Shown here piece after piece: positions 18,730 to 26,389 of a stretch of 64,000 nt of DNA (its first letter is position 1; each line of letters begins with the position of its first letter). Under the pieces are notes generated by a model. It was given only the letters and a program-made list of their open reading frames with translations. It was not told the DNA's origin and did not search any database. The position numbers and the translations under genes were made by a program. Source of the stretch: Acidovorax soli (GTDB lineage Bacteria > Pseudomonadota > Gammaproteobacteria > Burkholderiales > Burkholderiaceae_C); NCBI RefSeq assembly GCF_900107605.1, contig NZ_FNQJ01000009.1:62001-126000 (forward strand), written 5' to 3'.

Positions 18730-19710
18730 TCAACGGGAAAGCGCCCTTTCGCGAATCGCTTCGAAATCCGCGGGCACCGGGTGCAGCGCCAGGCGCGGCC
18801 CCGCCTTGGCGATCTGGCTGGGAATGTCGTGACCGATGAGCGCGGGCAGGCGCTGCGCGGCGCCAATGAGCTGCGCCAGATCCACACCCGTGTCATAGCC
18901 CATGAGCTGCAGCGCATGCACGATCTCCTCGCTGCACGCATTGCCGCTGGCACCCGGCGCATAGGGGCAGCCGCCCAGCCCGCCCAGCGAGGCATCGAAC
19001 CGGTCGGCGCCCGCGTCGACGGCTGCCAGCACATTGGCCAGGCCCATGCCGCGCGTATTGTGGAAATGCAGCGTGAAATCCACGCCCGGCCAGCGCGCAC
19101 GGGCAGCGGCCGTGAGCTGGTGCACCTGCGTGGGGTAAGCCATGCCCGTGGTATCGCACAGCGTGACGCCGCGCACGCCCAGATCGGCAAAACGCTGCAC
19201 CCAGCCCAGCACCTCGGCCGGTGCCACATCGCCCTCCATGGGGCAGCCGAACACGCAGGACAGCGAGACATTCACCGCCACGCCCGCCGACTGTGCCATG
19301 GCCACCACCTGCGCCAGCGCAGCAAACGACTGGGCCTGGGTCATGCGCAGGTTGGCCAGGTTGTGCGTGGCACTCACCGACATCACGAGGTTGAGCTCAT
19401 CGGTGCGCGCCTCGATGGCGCGCTCGGCACCGCGCAGATTGGGCACCAGCGCGGTGTAGACGGTGCCGGGGCGACGCGTGATCTCGCGCATGACGATCTC
19501 GGCATCTTTCAGCGCCGGGATGGCTGCGGGCGAGGTGAACGAGGTGACCTCGATCTTGGACAGGCCCGCATTCGACAGCGCATTCACCAGCGCGATCTTG
19601 TCCTCGGTGGGCACAAAGGCCTGCTCCATCTGCAGGCCGTCGCGCGTGCCCACTTCCTGGATGTGGATGCGGCGGCCCGCGCCCTCCCACACGGTGTTGG
19701 ATGCACTCAT
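18730..19710 (-). CDS. hydroxymethylglutaryl-CoA lyase-family protein
   Basis: 326 residues, a TIM-barrel acyl-CoA lyase of the HMGL/DRE-TIM family. Visible features are QEVGTRDGLQMEQ (catalytic Arg-Asp), HFHNTRGMGLAN (metal-binding His pair) and GGLGGCPYAPGASGNACSEE (the catalytic Cys loop of HMG-CoA lyase). The family cleaves 3-hydroxy-3-methylglutaryl-CoA or related tertiary 3-hydroxyacyl-CoAs to acetyl-CoA plus a keto acid. ATG at 19710 overlaps the stop of the CoA-transferase gene (ATGA), so the pair is coupled. A citramalyl-CoA-type substrate is an alternative. Confidence 0.88.
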   Translation of the reverse strand: MSASNTVWEGAGRRIHIQEVGTRDGLQMEQAFVPTEDKIALVNALSNAGLSKIEVTSFTSPAAIPALKDAEIVMREITRRPGTVYTALVPNLRGAERAIEARTDELNLVMSVSATHNLANLRMTQAQSFAALAQVVAMAQSAGVAVNVSLSCVFGCPMEGDVAPAEVLGWVQRFADLGVRGVTLCDTTGMAYPTQVHQLTAAARARWPGVDFTLHFHNTRGMGLANVLAAVDAGADRFDASLGGLGGCPYAPGASGNACSEEIVHALQLMGYDTGVDLAQLIGAAQRLPALIGHDIPSQIAKAGPRLALHPVPADFEAIRERALSR

Positions 19711-20927
19711 TGAATCACTCCCTTGCTGCGCAGCAGCGCAATCTGTTCGAGCGTCAGGCCCGCCTCTGCCAGCACGGCATCGGTGTCGTCGCCCAGGTGC
19801 GGCGCACTGCTGCGGATGGTGCCGGGCGTGGCCGAGAGCTTGGGCACGATACCGGGCACCTCCACCGTGTAGCCATCGCGCGTGGTCTGCGAGAGCAGCA
19901 TGTCGCGGGCGCGGTAGTGCGGGTCTTCGGCGATGTCCTTGGCGGTGTAGACCTTGCCGGCGGGCACGCGGGCAGCGCCCAGGGCATCCAGCACCTGCTG
20001 CACTGTGCGCTGCGCGCTCCACGCTTGAATAGCGGCGTCGAGCTCCTGTACGCGGGCCACGCGGCCCGCGTTGTCGGCCAGGTCTGGCGCGGCGGCCAGA
20101 TCGGGACGGCCAATGGTATCCATCAGCCGCTTGAAGATGCTGTCGCCGTTGCCCGCCACCAGCACCCAGCCGTCCTGGCAGGGGTAGGCGTTGGACGGGG
20201 CGATGCCCGGCAGCGCGCTGCCTGCTGCCTCGCGCACGGCGCCAAAGGCGCTGTATTCGGGGATCAGGCTTTCCATTACGTTGAACACGGCCTCGTGCAG
20301 CGCCACGTCGATCACCTGGCCCTGGCCGCCGTTGACCTTGCGGTGGTACAGCGCCATAAGCACGCCGATGGTGCCGTGCAGCGCCGCCAGCGTGTCGCCA
20401 ATCGACACGCCCACGCGCACCGGCACGCGGCCGGGCTCGCCGGTGAGGTGGCGCAACCCGCCCATGGCCTCACCAATCACGCCAAAGCCCGGCAGGTCGC
20501 GGTAGGGGCCGGTCTGGCCATAGCCCGAGATGCGCAGCATCACCAGGCCGGGGTTGAGCGCCTGCAGCTCCTGCGGCGACATGCCCCAGCCTTCCAGCGT
20601 GCCGGGGCGGAAGTTCTCGATCAGCACATCGGCCTCGGCAATCAGCTGGCGGGCAATATCCTGGCCCTCCTTCTGGCGCAGGTCCAGCGCCACCGAGCGC
20701 TTGTTGCGCGACTGCACCTGCCACCAGACCGAAGTGCCGTCCTTGATGAGGCGCCAGTTGCGCAGCGGGTCACCGGTCTCGGGGGCTTCGATCTTGATCA
20801 CATCGGCGCCAAACTCGCCCAGCGTCTTGCCGCAAAACGGCCCGGCGATGAGCTGGCCCATTTCGACCACGCGCACGCCAGCGAGGGCGGCAGGGCTGAG
20901 GTCCTGAAGTGATTGCGGCGAATTCAT
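19707..20927 (-). CDS. CaiB/BaiF (family III) CoA-transferase
   Basis: 406 residues, the normal length. It begins with the family N-terminus (GVRVVEMGQLIAGPFCGKTLGEFGADVIKIE). It continues with DVLIENFRPGTLEGWGM and the catalytic Asp in VGVSIGDTLAALHG. Family III enzymes move CoA between carboxylic acids, often from succinyl-CoA. Coupling to an HMG-CoA-lyase-like gene suggests activation of a branched dicarboxylate (for example 3-hydroxy-3-methylglutarate or citramalate) that the lyase then cleaves. This is inference from context. Confidence 0.9.
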   Translation of the reverse strand: MNSPQSLQDLSPAALAGVRVVEMGQLIAGPFCGKTLGEFGADVIKIEAPETGDPLRNWRLIKDGTSVWWQVQSRNKRSVALDLRQKEGQDIARQLIAEADVLIENFRPGTLEGWGMSPQELQALNPGLVMLRISGYGQTGPYRDLPGFGVIGEAMGGLRHLTGEPGRVPVRVGVSIGDTLAALHGTIGVLMALYHRKVNGGQGQVIDVALHEAVFNVMESLIPEYSAFGAVREAAGSALPGIAPSNAYPCQDGWVLVAGNGDSIFKRLMDTIGRPDLAAAPDLADNAGRVARVQELDAAIQAWSAQRTVQQVLDALGAARVPAGKVYTAKDIAEDPHYRARDMLLSQTTRDGYTVEVPGIVPKLSATPGTIRSSAPHLGDDTDAVLAEAGLTLEQIALLRSKGVIQ

Positions 20928-21065
20928 GCAGTGTCATCTCCGCAGGCATGCAGCCTGTGTGGGTCTGGCCCGCATCATGCGCAGGCCCGCGCCAGCCGTA
21001 AAACGCTGATGCACGAAGCTGCCATCGCAAACCGGCATGGCGACAAGGTACGATCAACGCACCCC

Positions 21066-21971
21066 ATGAAACTCGACCCCGTCTCCCTGCGCCTGTTCGT
21101 TGCCGTGATGGAAGAAAACACCATCGCCGCCGCCGCCGCGCGCGAACACCTGGCAGCATCGGCCGTGAGCCGACGCCTGGCCGACCTGGAGGCCGCACTG
21201 CAGGTGGCACTGTTCACCCGCAGCAACCGCGGCACCGAGCCCACCGCGGCGGCGTTTACCCTGCTGAACCTGGCGCGCGGCGTGCTCAACGACCTCGATG
21301 GCATTGCCAGCCAGATGCGCGAATACGGCAGTGGCGTGCGCGGCCATGTGCGCGTGGTGGCCAACATCTCGGCCATCACGCAGTTCCTGCCGGGCGAGCT
21401 GCAGAGCTTTCTGGCGCTGCACCCACAGGTCGATGTGCGCCTGCAGGAACAGATCAGCACGGCGATTGCGCAGTCGGTGGCCGAGAACGCCGCCGATGTG
21501 GGCATCCTCAACCATGGCAACTATGGCGAGCGCATCACGCTGCTGCCCTACCGCAGCGACGAACTGGTGCTGATCGTGCCCACGGGCCACCTGCTGGCCC
21601 GGCGCAAGGCGGTGCGCCTGGCCGAAGCCCTGCCCTTTGCCTTTGTCGGCATGCACCCGGGCAGCGCCGTCAACAACCAGCTCATGCGCGCCGCCGCCGA
21701 GGTGGACCTGCCCCTGCGGCTGCGCATCCAGGTCACCAGCTACGACGCGCTGTGCCTGATGGTGGCCGCCGGCCTGGGCATTGGCGTGATGCCGCGCGGC
21801 AGCGCCTCGCTCTACCGCGGCACGCTGGCCATCCGGGCCATCACGCTGAACGAACCCTGGGCGCAGCGGCGGCTGATGCTGTGCGTGCGCGCCGAAGAAT
21901 CCCTCTCCAGCGTCGCGCGGCTGCTGGTGGACCACCTGCGCAATCCGCCACAAGCGGCCGCCACGCCATGA
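21066..21971 (+). CDS. LysR-type regulator, divergent from the CoA-transferase operon
   Basis: 301 residues. An N-terminal winged helix-turn-helix (LRLFVAVMEENTIAAAAAREHLAASAVSRRLADLEAAL, about 6-45) is followed by the periplasmic-binding-like effector domain. Divergent placement 138 bp from the CoA-transferase gene is the classic LysR arrangement, so it probably activates that operon in response to its substrate. ATG at 21066 (MKLDPVSLRLF) fits the family N-terminus; the upstream extension to 20913 does not. Its stop overlaps the start of earP (ATGA), although the functions are unrelated. Confidence 0.9.
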   Translation: MKLDPVSLRLFVAVMEENTIAAAAAREHLAASAVSRRLADLEAALQVALFTRSNRGTEPTAAAFTLLNLARGVLNDLDGIASQMREYGSGVRGHVRVVANISAITQFLPGELQSFLALHPQVDVRLQEQISTAIAQSVAENAADVGILNHGNYGERITLLPYRSDELVLIVPTGHLLARRKAVRLAEALPFAFVGMHPGSAVNNQLMRAAAEVDLPLRLRIQVTSYDALCLMVAAGLGIGVMPRGSASLYRGTLAIRAITLNEPWAQRRLMLCVRAEESLSSVARLLVDHLRNPPQAAATP

Positions 21972-23101
21972 CCGCGCCCTTCGCCCCCCTGCAATGGGAT
22001 GTTTTCTGCCGTGTGATCGACAACTTTGGCGACATCGGCGTGTGCTGGCGCCTGGCCACGCAACTGGCAGGTCAAGGCCAGCGGGTGCGCCTGTGGGTGG
22101 ACGACGCCTCGGCCCTGCAATGGATGGCGCCCCACGGCTGCCCGGGCGTACAGGTGCGCGCCTGGGACGCGCTCGTGCCGGCCGCCCACGAGGCCCCGCC
22201 CGACGTGATGCTGGAAGCTTTCGGTTGCGAGGTTGCTCCTGAATTCATAGCTTACAGCGTACAACAGGTAATCACCAGGGGTCAAAAACCTGTCTGGATC
22301 AACCTCGAATACCTGTCGGCAGAGGCATACGTGGAGCGCAACCACCGGCTGCCCTCCCCCCTGCTCACCGGCCCCGCCGCCGGCTGGACCCGCTGGTTTT
22401 TCTATCCCGGCTTCACCCCCGCCACCGGCGGCCTGCTGCGCGAGCCCGATCTGATGGCCCGGCGCGAGGCGTTCGACCGCAGCGACTGGCGCGCCGCGCA
22501 CGCAGCGGCCTTTGGCCTCGGCGATATCGGGGCGGGGCAGCGCTGGGTGTCGCTGTTCTGCTACGAGCCCGCCGCCCTGCCCGCTCTGCTGGGGCAATGC
22601 CAAGCGCAGCCCACGCAGTTGCTGGTCACCCCCGGCCGCCCCACGGCGGCTGTGCAGGCAGCCTTGACAGAAGATAGGGGCGAAATCGCCCCCAAGCGCT
22701 TATCAGACAAGCGCGAGCAGCTAACTGTTTCATACCTTCCGCACCGCCCGCAGGCGGCATTCGACGAGATGCTCTGGGCCTGCGACTTCAACGCCGTGCG
22801 CGGCGAGGATTCGCTGGTGCGGGCGCTGTGGGCCGGGCAGGCGCTGGTCTGGCACATCTACCCGCAGCACGACAACGCCCACCACGACAAGCTGTGGGCC
22901 TTTCTCGACTGGCTGCAGGCCCCCGCATCGCTGCGGCAATTCCACGCCACCTGGAACGGGCTGGACAACGCACCGCTGCAATGGCCCGACGACAACACCC
23001 TGTCGGAGTGGACCGCCTGCATTGCCGCCGCCCGCGCACGCCTTCTGACGCAGGACAATCTGGTGGCACAACTTTTGGGCTTTGTCGCCGAAAAACGGTA
23101 A
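21968..23101 (+). CDS. earP: EF-P arginine rhamnosyltransferase EarP
   Basis: 377 residues, EarP/DUF2331 family (GT-B fold). Conserved pieces are [20 protein letters not shown] near the start (the Asp pair needed for catalysis), [28 protein letters not shown] and the C-terminal dTDP-rhamnose-binding [23 protein letters not shown]. EarP adds rhamnose to Arg32 of EF-P, and efp is the next gene. Two stretches (22234-22289 and 22681-22733) match the dispersed repeat and are read in frame; both fall in positions I expect to be variable loops. Confidence 0.94.
   Translation: MTAPFAPLQWDVFCRVIDNFGDIGVCWRLATQLAGQGQRVRLWVDDASALQWMAPHGCPGVQVRAWDALVPAAHEAPPDVMLEAFGCEVAPEFIAYSVQQVITRGQKPVWINLEYLSAEAYVERNHRLPSPLLTGPAAGWTRWFFYPGFTPATGGLLREPDLMARREAFDRSDWRAAHAAAFGLGDIGAGQRWVSLFCYEPAALPALLGQCQAQPTQLLVTPGRPTAAVQAALTEDRGEIAPKRLSDKREQLTVSYLPHRPQAAFDEMLWACDFNAVRGEDSLVRALWAGQALVWHIYPQHDNAHHDKLWAFLDWLQAPASLRQFHATWNGLDNAPLQWPDDNTLSEWTACIAAARARLLTQDNLVAQLLGFVAEKR
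22234..22289 (+). repeat. dispersed repeat, copy 5 (inside earP)
   Basis: TGCTCCTGAATTCATAGC, TTACAGCGTACAACAGG and CACCAGGGGTCAAAAACC follow the repeat frame in forward orientation. The translated stretch is [19 protein letters not shown], just before the conserved PVWINLEYL motif. Confidence 0.55.
22681..22733 (-). repeat. dispersed repeat, copy 6 (inside earP)
   Basis: On the minus strand: TATGAAACAGTTAGCTGC, TCGCGCTTGTCTGATAAGCG, CTTGGGGGCGATTTCG. A well-preserved dyad (GCGCTTG/ATAAGCGC). In the earP frame it encodes [18 protein letters not shown]. Confidence 0.7.
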
Positions 23102-23250
23102 AATTCAAGGCTTTGCGCAAAACGGGTGCGGCACATCGGTGCAAGCCCCGAGCGCATTCCCGCCGCGGAACATGCATTGGCACGGCGCGCCTTCAGCCCC
23201 TGAAGGTCACCCGCCCCTGCGTTGAGCGGCCCCAACCCAAGCAACCTGCT

Positions 23251-23805
23251 ATGAAAATCGCTCAAGAAATCCGCGCCGGCAACGTCATCATGCACGGCAA
23301 GGACCCCATGGTCGTCCTCAAGACCGAATACGCCCGCGGCGGCCGCGGCGCCGCCACCGTGCGCATGAAGCTCAAGAGCCTCATCGCCAACTTCGGCACA
23401 GAAATCGTGTTCAAGGCCGACGACAAGATCGACAACGTCATCCTCGACAAAAAGGAGTGCACCTACTCCTACTTCGCCGATCCGTTGTATGTGTGCATGG
23501 ACGCCGACTACAACCAGTACGAAGTCGAAGCCGAAAATATGGGCGATGCCCTGAACTACCTCGAAGATGGCATGGCCCTGGAAGTGGTGTTCTACGACGG
23601 CAAGGCCATCTCGGTCGAGCTGCCCACCAGCGTAGAGCGCGAAATCACCTGGACCGAACCCGCCGTCAAGGGCGACACCTCCGGCAAGGTTCTCAAGCCC
23701 GCCAAGATCGCCACCGGCTTCGAAGTGCCCGTGCCGCTGTTCGTCAGCCAGGGCGACAAGATCGAAATCGACACCCGCACCGGCGAATACCGCAAGCGCG
23801 TCTGA
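23251..23805 (+). CDS. efp: elongation factor P
   Basis: 184 residues, three beta-barrel domains. The domain I loop reads [16 protein letters not shown] with Arg at position 32, the residue rhamnosylated by EarP, instead of the lysine used by the EpmA/B system. This matches the adjacent earP. EF-P relieves ribosome stalling at polyproline. The start is ATG at 23251, and 149 bp separate it from earP, so it may have its own promoter. A rho-independent terminator follows at 23826. Confidence 0.97.
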   Translation: MKIAQEIRAGNVIMHGKDPMVVLKTEYARGGRGAATVRMKLKSLIANFGTEIVFKADDKIDNVILDKKECTYSYFADPLYVCMDADYNQYEVEAENMGDALNYLEDGMALEVVFYDGKAISVELPTSVEREITWTEPAVKGDTSGKVLKPAKIATGFEVPVPLFVSQGDKIEIDTRTGEYRKRV

Positions 23806-23825
23806 GGCTTGCGCCTCCGCCCAAC

Positions 23826-23855
23826 AAAAAGGCTTCCCGAGGGAAGCCTTTTTTA
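23826..23855 (+). terminator. rho-independent terminator of efp
   Basis: Ten-base-pair stem AAGGCTTCCC / GGGAAGCCTT with a GA loop, preceded by an A tract and followed by TTTTT. The A/T flanks could also make it work for minus-strand transcripts coming from rimO. Confidence 0.88.
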
Positions 23856-23868
23856 CTGGTCATATTTG

Positions 23869-23917
23869 GTTCTAGCGTTTGATGGAAAATCGCCAGCAAC
23901 CATTCAAACCATAGCAA
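23869..23917 (-). repeat. dispersed repeat, copy 7
   Basis: Minus strand: TTGCTATGGTTTGAATGG, TTGCTGGCGATTTTCCATC, AAACGCTAGAACC. The frame is preserved, the dyad partly eroded. It lies between efp and rimO. Confidence 0.55.
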
Positions 23918-23935
23918 CCGCAGCGACCAACAGGA

Positions 23936-25327
23936 TCACACCGGCACGGCCACCAGGTCATGCCCCTGCGTGCCCACGATGCGCGCACGCGTGAATTCAC
24001 CCACCTTGAGCTGCTTGCTGATCTTCTCCGGTGGCAGCAGATGCACCACGCCATCAATCTCGGGTGCGTCGGCATAGCTGCGGCCCCGGCCGCCCTTCTT
24101 GCCCAAAGCGGGGGCATGGTCCACCAGCACCTGCATGGTGGCGCCCACGCGGCGCTGCAGCTTGGCAATCGACACCTCTTCGGCCACGGCCATGAAGCGG
24201 GCGCGGCGCTCTTCGCGCACTTCCAGGGGCAGCATGCCGGGCAGCTCGTTGGCGGCAGCGCCATTCACGTCGCTGTAGGCAAAGCAGCCTGCACGGTCGA
24301 TCTGCGCCTCGCGCACGAAGTCGAGCAGGTGCTGGAACTCTTCTTCCGTCTCGCCCGGAAAGCCCGCGATGAAGGTGCTGCGGATGACCAGCTCGGGACA
24401 GGCCTCGCGCCAGCGCTGGATACGCTCGAGGTTGCGCTCGCCGCTGGCAGGGCGCTTCATGCGCTTCAAGACATCGGGGTGGCTGTGCTGGAACGGCACG
24501 TCCAGGTACGGCAGCACCTTGCCCGTGGCCATGAGCGGGATGATCTCGTCCACGCTGGGGTACGGGTACACATAGTGCAAACGCACCCAGGCGCCATAGG
24601 GCTCGGCGATCTCGCCCAGCGTCTGCACCAGCTCCAGCATGCGCGTCTTGACAGGCTTGCCATCCCAGAAACCGGTGCGGTATTTCACGTCCACGCCATA
24701 GGCCGACGTGTCCTGGCTGATCACCAGCAACTCCTTCACGCCGCCTTCGAACAGCGCCTTGGCCTCGCTGAGCACATCCCCCACCGGACGCGACACCAGG
24801 TCGCCGCGCATCGACGGGATGATGCAGAAGGTGCAGCGGTGGTTGCAGCCCTCGCTGATCTTCAGATACGCATAGTGCCTGGGCGTGAGCTTGATGCCTG
24901 CCACGCCGAAACTGCCCGGCACCAGGTCCAGAAATGGATCGTGCGGCTTGGGCAGGTTCAGGTGCACGGCATCCATCACCTCCTGCGTGGCGTGCGGGCC
25001 GGTGACGGCGAGCACGCTGGGGTGCATCTCGCGCACCATGTTGCCGCCACCCTCGCCCGCGCGCGCGCCCAGGCAACCGGTGACGATGACCTTGCCGTTA
25101 TCGGCCAGCGCCTCACCGATGGTGTCCAGGCTTTCCTTGACGGCATCGTCAATGAAGCCGCAGGTGTTGACGATGACGAGATCGGCACCGTCGAAGGTTT
25201 TGGAGGTTTCGTAACCCTCGGCGCTCAGTTGCGTCAGGATCAGTTCGGAATCGGTCAGCGCCTTGGGGCAGCCGAGGCTGACGAATCCGACCTTGGGGAT
25301 TTTTTGGGGGGAGAGTGCTTCGCTCAT
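23936..25327 (-). CDS. rimO: ribosomal protein S12 methylthiotransferase RimO
   Basis: 463 residues, methylthiotransferase architecture. An N-terminal UPF0004 domain has its Cys residues ([28 protein letters not shown]). The radical-SAM core carries the CNHRCTFC cluster motif, and a C-terminal TRAM domain ends the protein. RimO modifies Asp88 of S12. The start is ATG at 25327 ([22 protein letters not shown]); the upstream extension to 25381 is not conserved in character. It follows phaR by 61 bp on the same strand and may share its transcript. Confidence 0.95.
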   Translation of the reverse strand: MSEALSPQKIPKVGFVSLGCPKALTDSELILTQLSAEGYETSKTFDGADLVIVNTCGFIDDAVKESLDTIGEALADNGKVIVTGCLGARAGEGGGNMVREMHPSVLAVTGPHATQEVMDAVHLNLPKPHDPFLDLVPGSFGVAGIKLTPRHYAYLKISEGCNHRCTFCIIPSMRGDLVSRPVGDVLSEAKALFEGGVKELLVISQDTSAYGVDVKYRTGFWDGKPVKTRMLELVQTLGEIAEPYGAWVRLHYVYPYPSVDEIIPLMATGKVLPYLDVPFQHSHPDVLKRMKRPASGERNLERIQRWREACPELVIRSTFIAGFPGETEEEFQHLLDFVREAQIDRAGCFAYSDVNGAAANELPGMLPLEVREERRARFMAVAEEVSIAKLQRRVGATMQVLVDHAPALGKKGGRGRSYADAPEIDGVVHLLPPEKISKQLKVGEFTRARIVGTQGHDLVAVPV

Positions 25328-25388
25328 ATCCCTGTATTGTCCCAGTTCCAGCACCGGGCAGGTTGGCAAGGGCTGATCCAACCCTTTT

Positions 25389-25925
25389 TCAGCGCTTCAA
25401 ACCAAAGGCGCCGAGCATCTGCTCGGTCTGCTTTTGCATCTGCTCCTGCATCTGGGTCAGCATGGACTGCGACTGCTCGACATAGTTGCCCATCATGCCC
25501 TTGAGCATGGGCGACTGCAGGCTCATGAACTGCGCCCACATCTCTGGCGTCACACTTTGGGACTGCTCGGCCAGCTTGGCCTGCACCTCGGTGAAGGCCT
25601 GCACATTCTTCTCCAGATAGGCGCCCATGAAGCCCTGCATCGCGTGGCCGTAGAAGCGGATGATGTTGGCCAGCACCGCCTCGGTGAACATGGGCGCGCC
25701 GCCCGCTTCCTCCTCCAGAATGATCTGCAGCAGAATGCTGCGCGTGAGGTCTTCGCCCGTCTTGGCATCGCGCACCACCACGTTCTGGTGCTCCATGACA
25801 AGCTGGCGCACTTCGGCCAGGGTGATGTAGGTGGAGGTATCCGTGTCGTACAGGCGGCGATTGGGGTATTTCTTGATCACGCGCTGCGCTATCTTGGCGG
25901 CGGGGGCGCTTTTCTTGTCGGGCAC
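25389..25925 (-). CDS. phaR: polyhydroxyalkanoate synthesis repressor PhaR
   Basis: About 178 residues. The N-terminal PHA-accumulation DNA-binding domain is unmistakable ([27 protein letters not shown]), followed by the PHB_acc region ([37 protein letters not shown]) and a Met/Gln-rich tail. PhaR represses phasin and its own gene and is released when it binds nascent PHA. An in-frame ATG exists at 25952, but it has no ribosome site and abuts a PhaR-type operator. GTG at 25925, with GAGGAG 7 bp upstream, is the better start. Confidence 0.93.
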   Translation of the reverse strand: MPDKKSAPAAKIAQRVIKKYPNRRLYDTDTSTYITLAEVRQLVMEHQNVVVRDAKTGEDLTRSILLQIILEEEAGGAPMFTEAVLANIIRFYGHAMQGFMGAYLEKNVQAFTEVQAKLAEQSQSVTPEMWAQFMSLQSPMLKGMMGNYVEQSQSMLTQMQEQMQKQTEQMLGAFGLKR

Positions 25926-25955
25926 TACGGACTCCTCGGGCCTGCGGCCCATTTA

Positions 25956-25968
25956 TTGCAGTGCAACA
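25956..25968. promoter_or_regulatory. PhaR-type operator in front of phaR
   Basis: TTGCAGTGCAACA; on the minus strand TGTTGCACTGCAA, the same core as the phasin operators. It begins one base after a good -10 box (TAGAAT, 25970-25975, minus strand), i.e. at the start of transcription, as expected for autorepression. Confidence 0.75.
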
Positions 25969-26151
25969 GATTCTAGAGAGTGAGGAGCACTGTGCCGGCG
26001 AAGGATTACCCTGATGGTCCCGCGCGACCCAAGCCGCGAATGCCGCCCCTACGGCGCCACTAGCGCACGCGGTACGCTCCACCCCTGGGATGATTGCAAT
26101 GTGCAAGATGGCGAGGCAGCGCCCCAACTACTTCAATCCACAGCAACACCA

Positions 26152-26189
26152 ACAAAAAAGCCTTCCAGACCGTTGATCTGGAAGGCTTT
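26152..26189 (-). terminator. terminator of tRNA-Val(GAC)
   Basis: Minus strand: a 13 bp stem AAAGCCTTCCAGA / TCTGGAAGGCTTT with a 7-base loop, followed by a T tract. It lies 16 bp beyond the tRNA 3' end. Confidence 0.88.
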
Positions 26190-26204
26190 GTACCAATGGT
26201 GAGT

Positions 26205-26281
26205 TGGTAGGCGCGATTGGACTCGAACCAACGACCCCCACCATGTCAAGGTGGTGCTCTAACCAGCTGAGCTACGCGCCT
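26205..26281 (-). tRNA. tRNA-Val (anticodon GAC)
   Basis: 77 nt on the minus strand starting AGGCGCGTAGCTCAGCTGG. The anticodon loop TTGACAT gives GAC, the T-arm is GGTTCGAGTCC, and CCA is encoded. It sits alone between relA and phaR with its own terminator. Confidence 0.96.
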
Positions 26282-26389
26282 GTCGTTGTTTAGACAGCGA
26301 TTATAGCCATAAAAATCAGCCGGTTTGGCTGGCTCTTCAACAAATCATGGGCAGAGCATCACCATCATTCGCGGATACCGGCACGCAAC

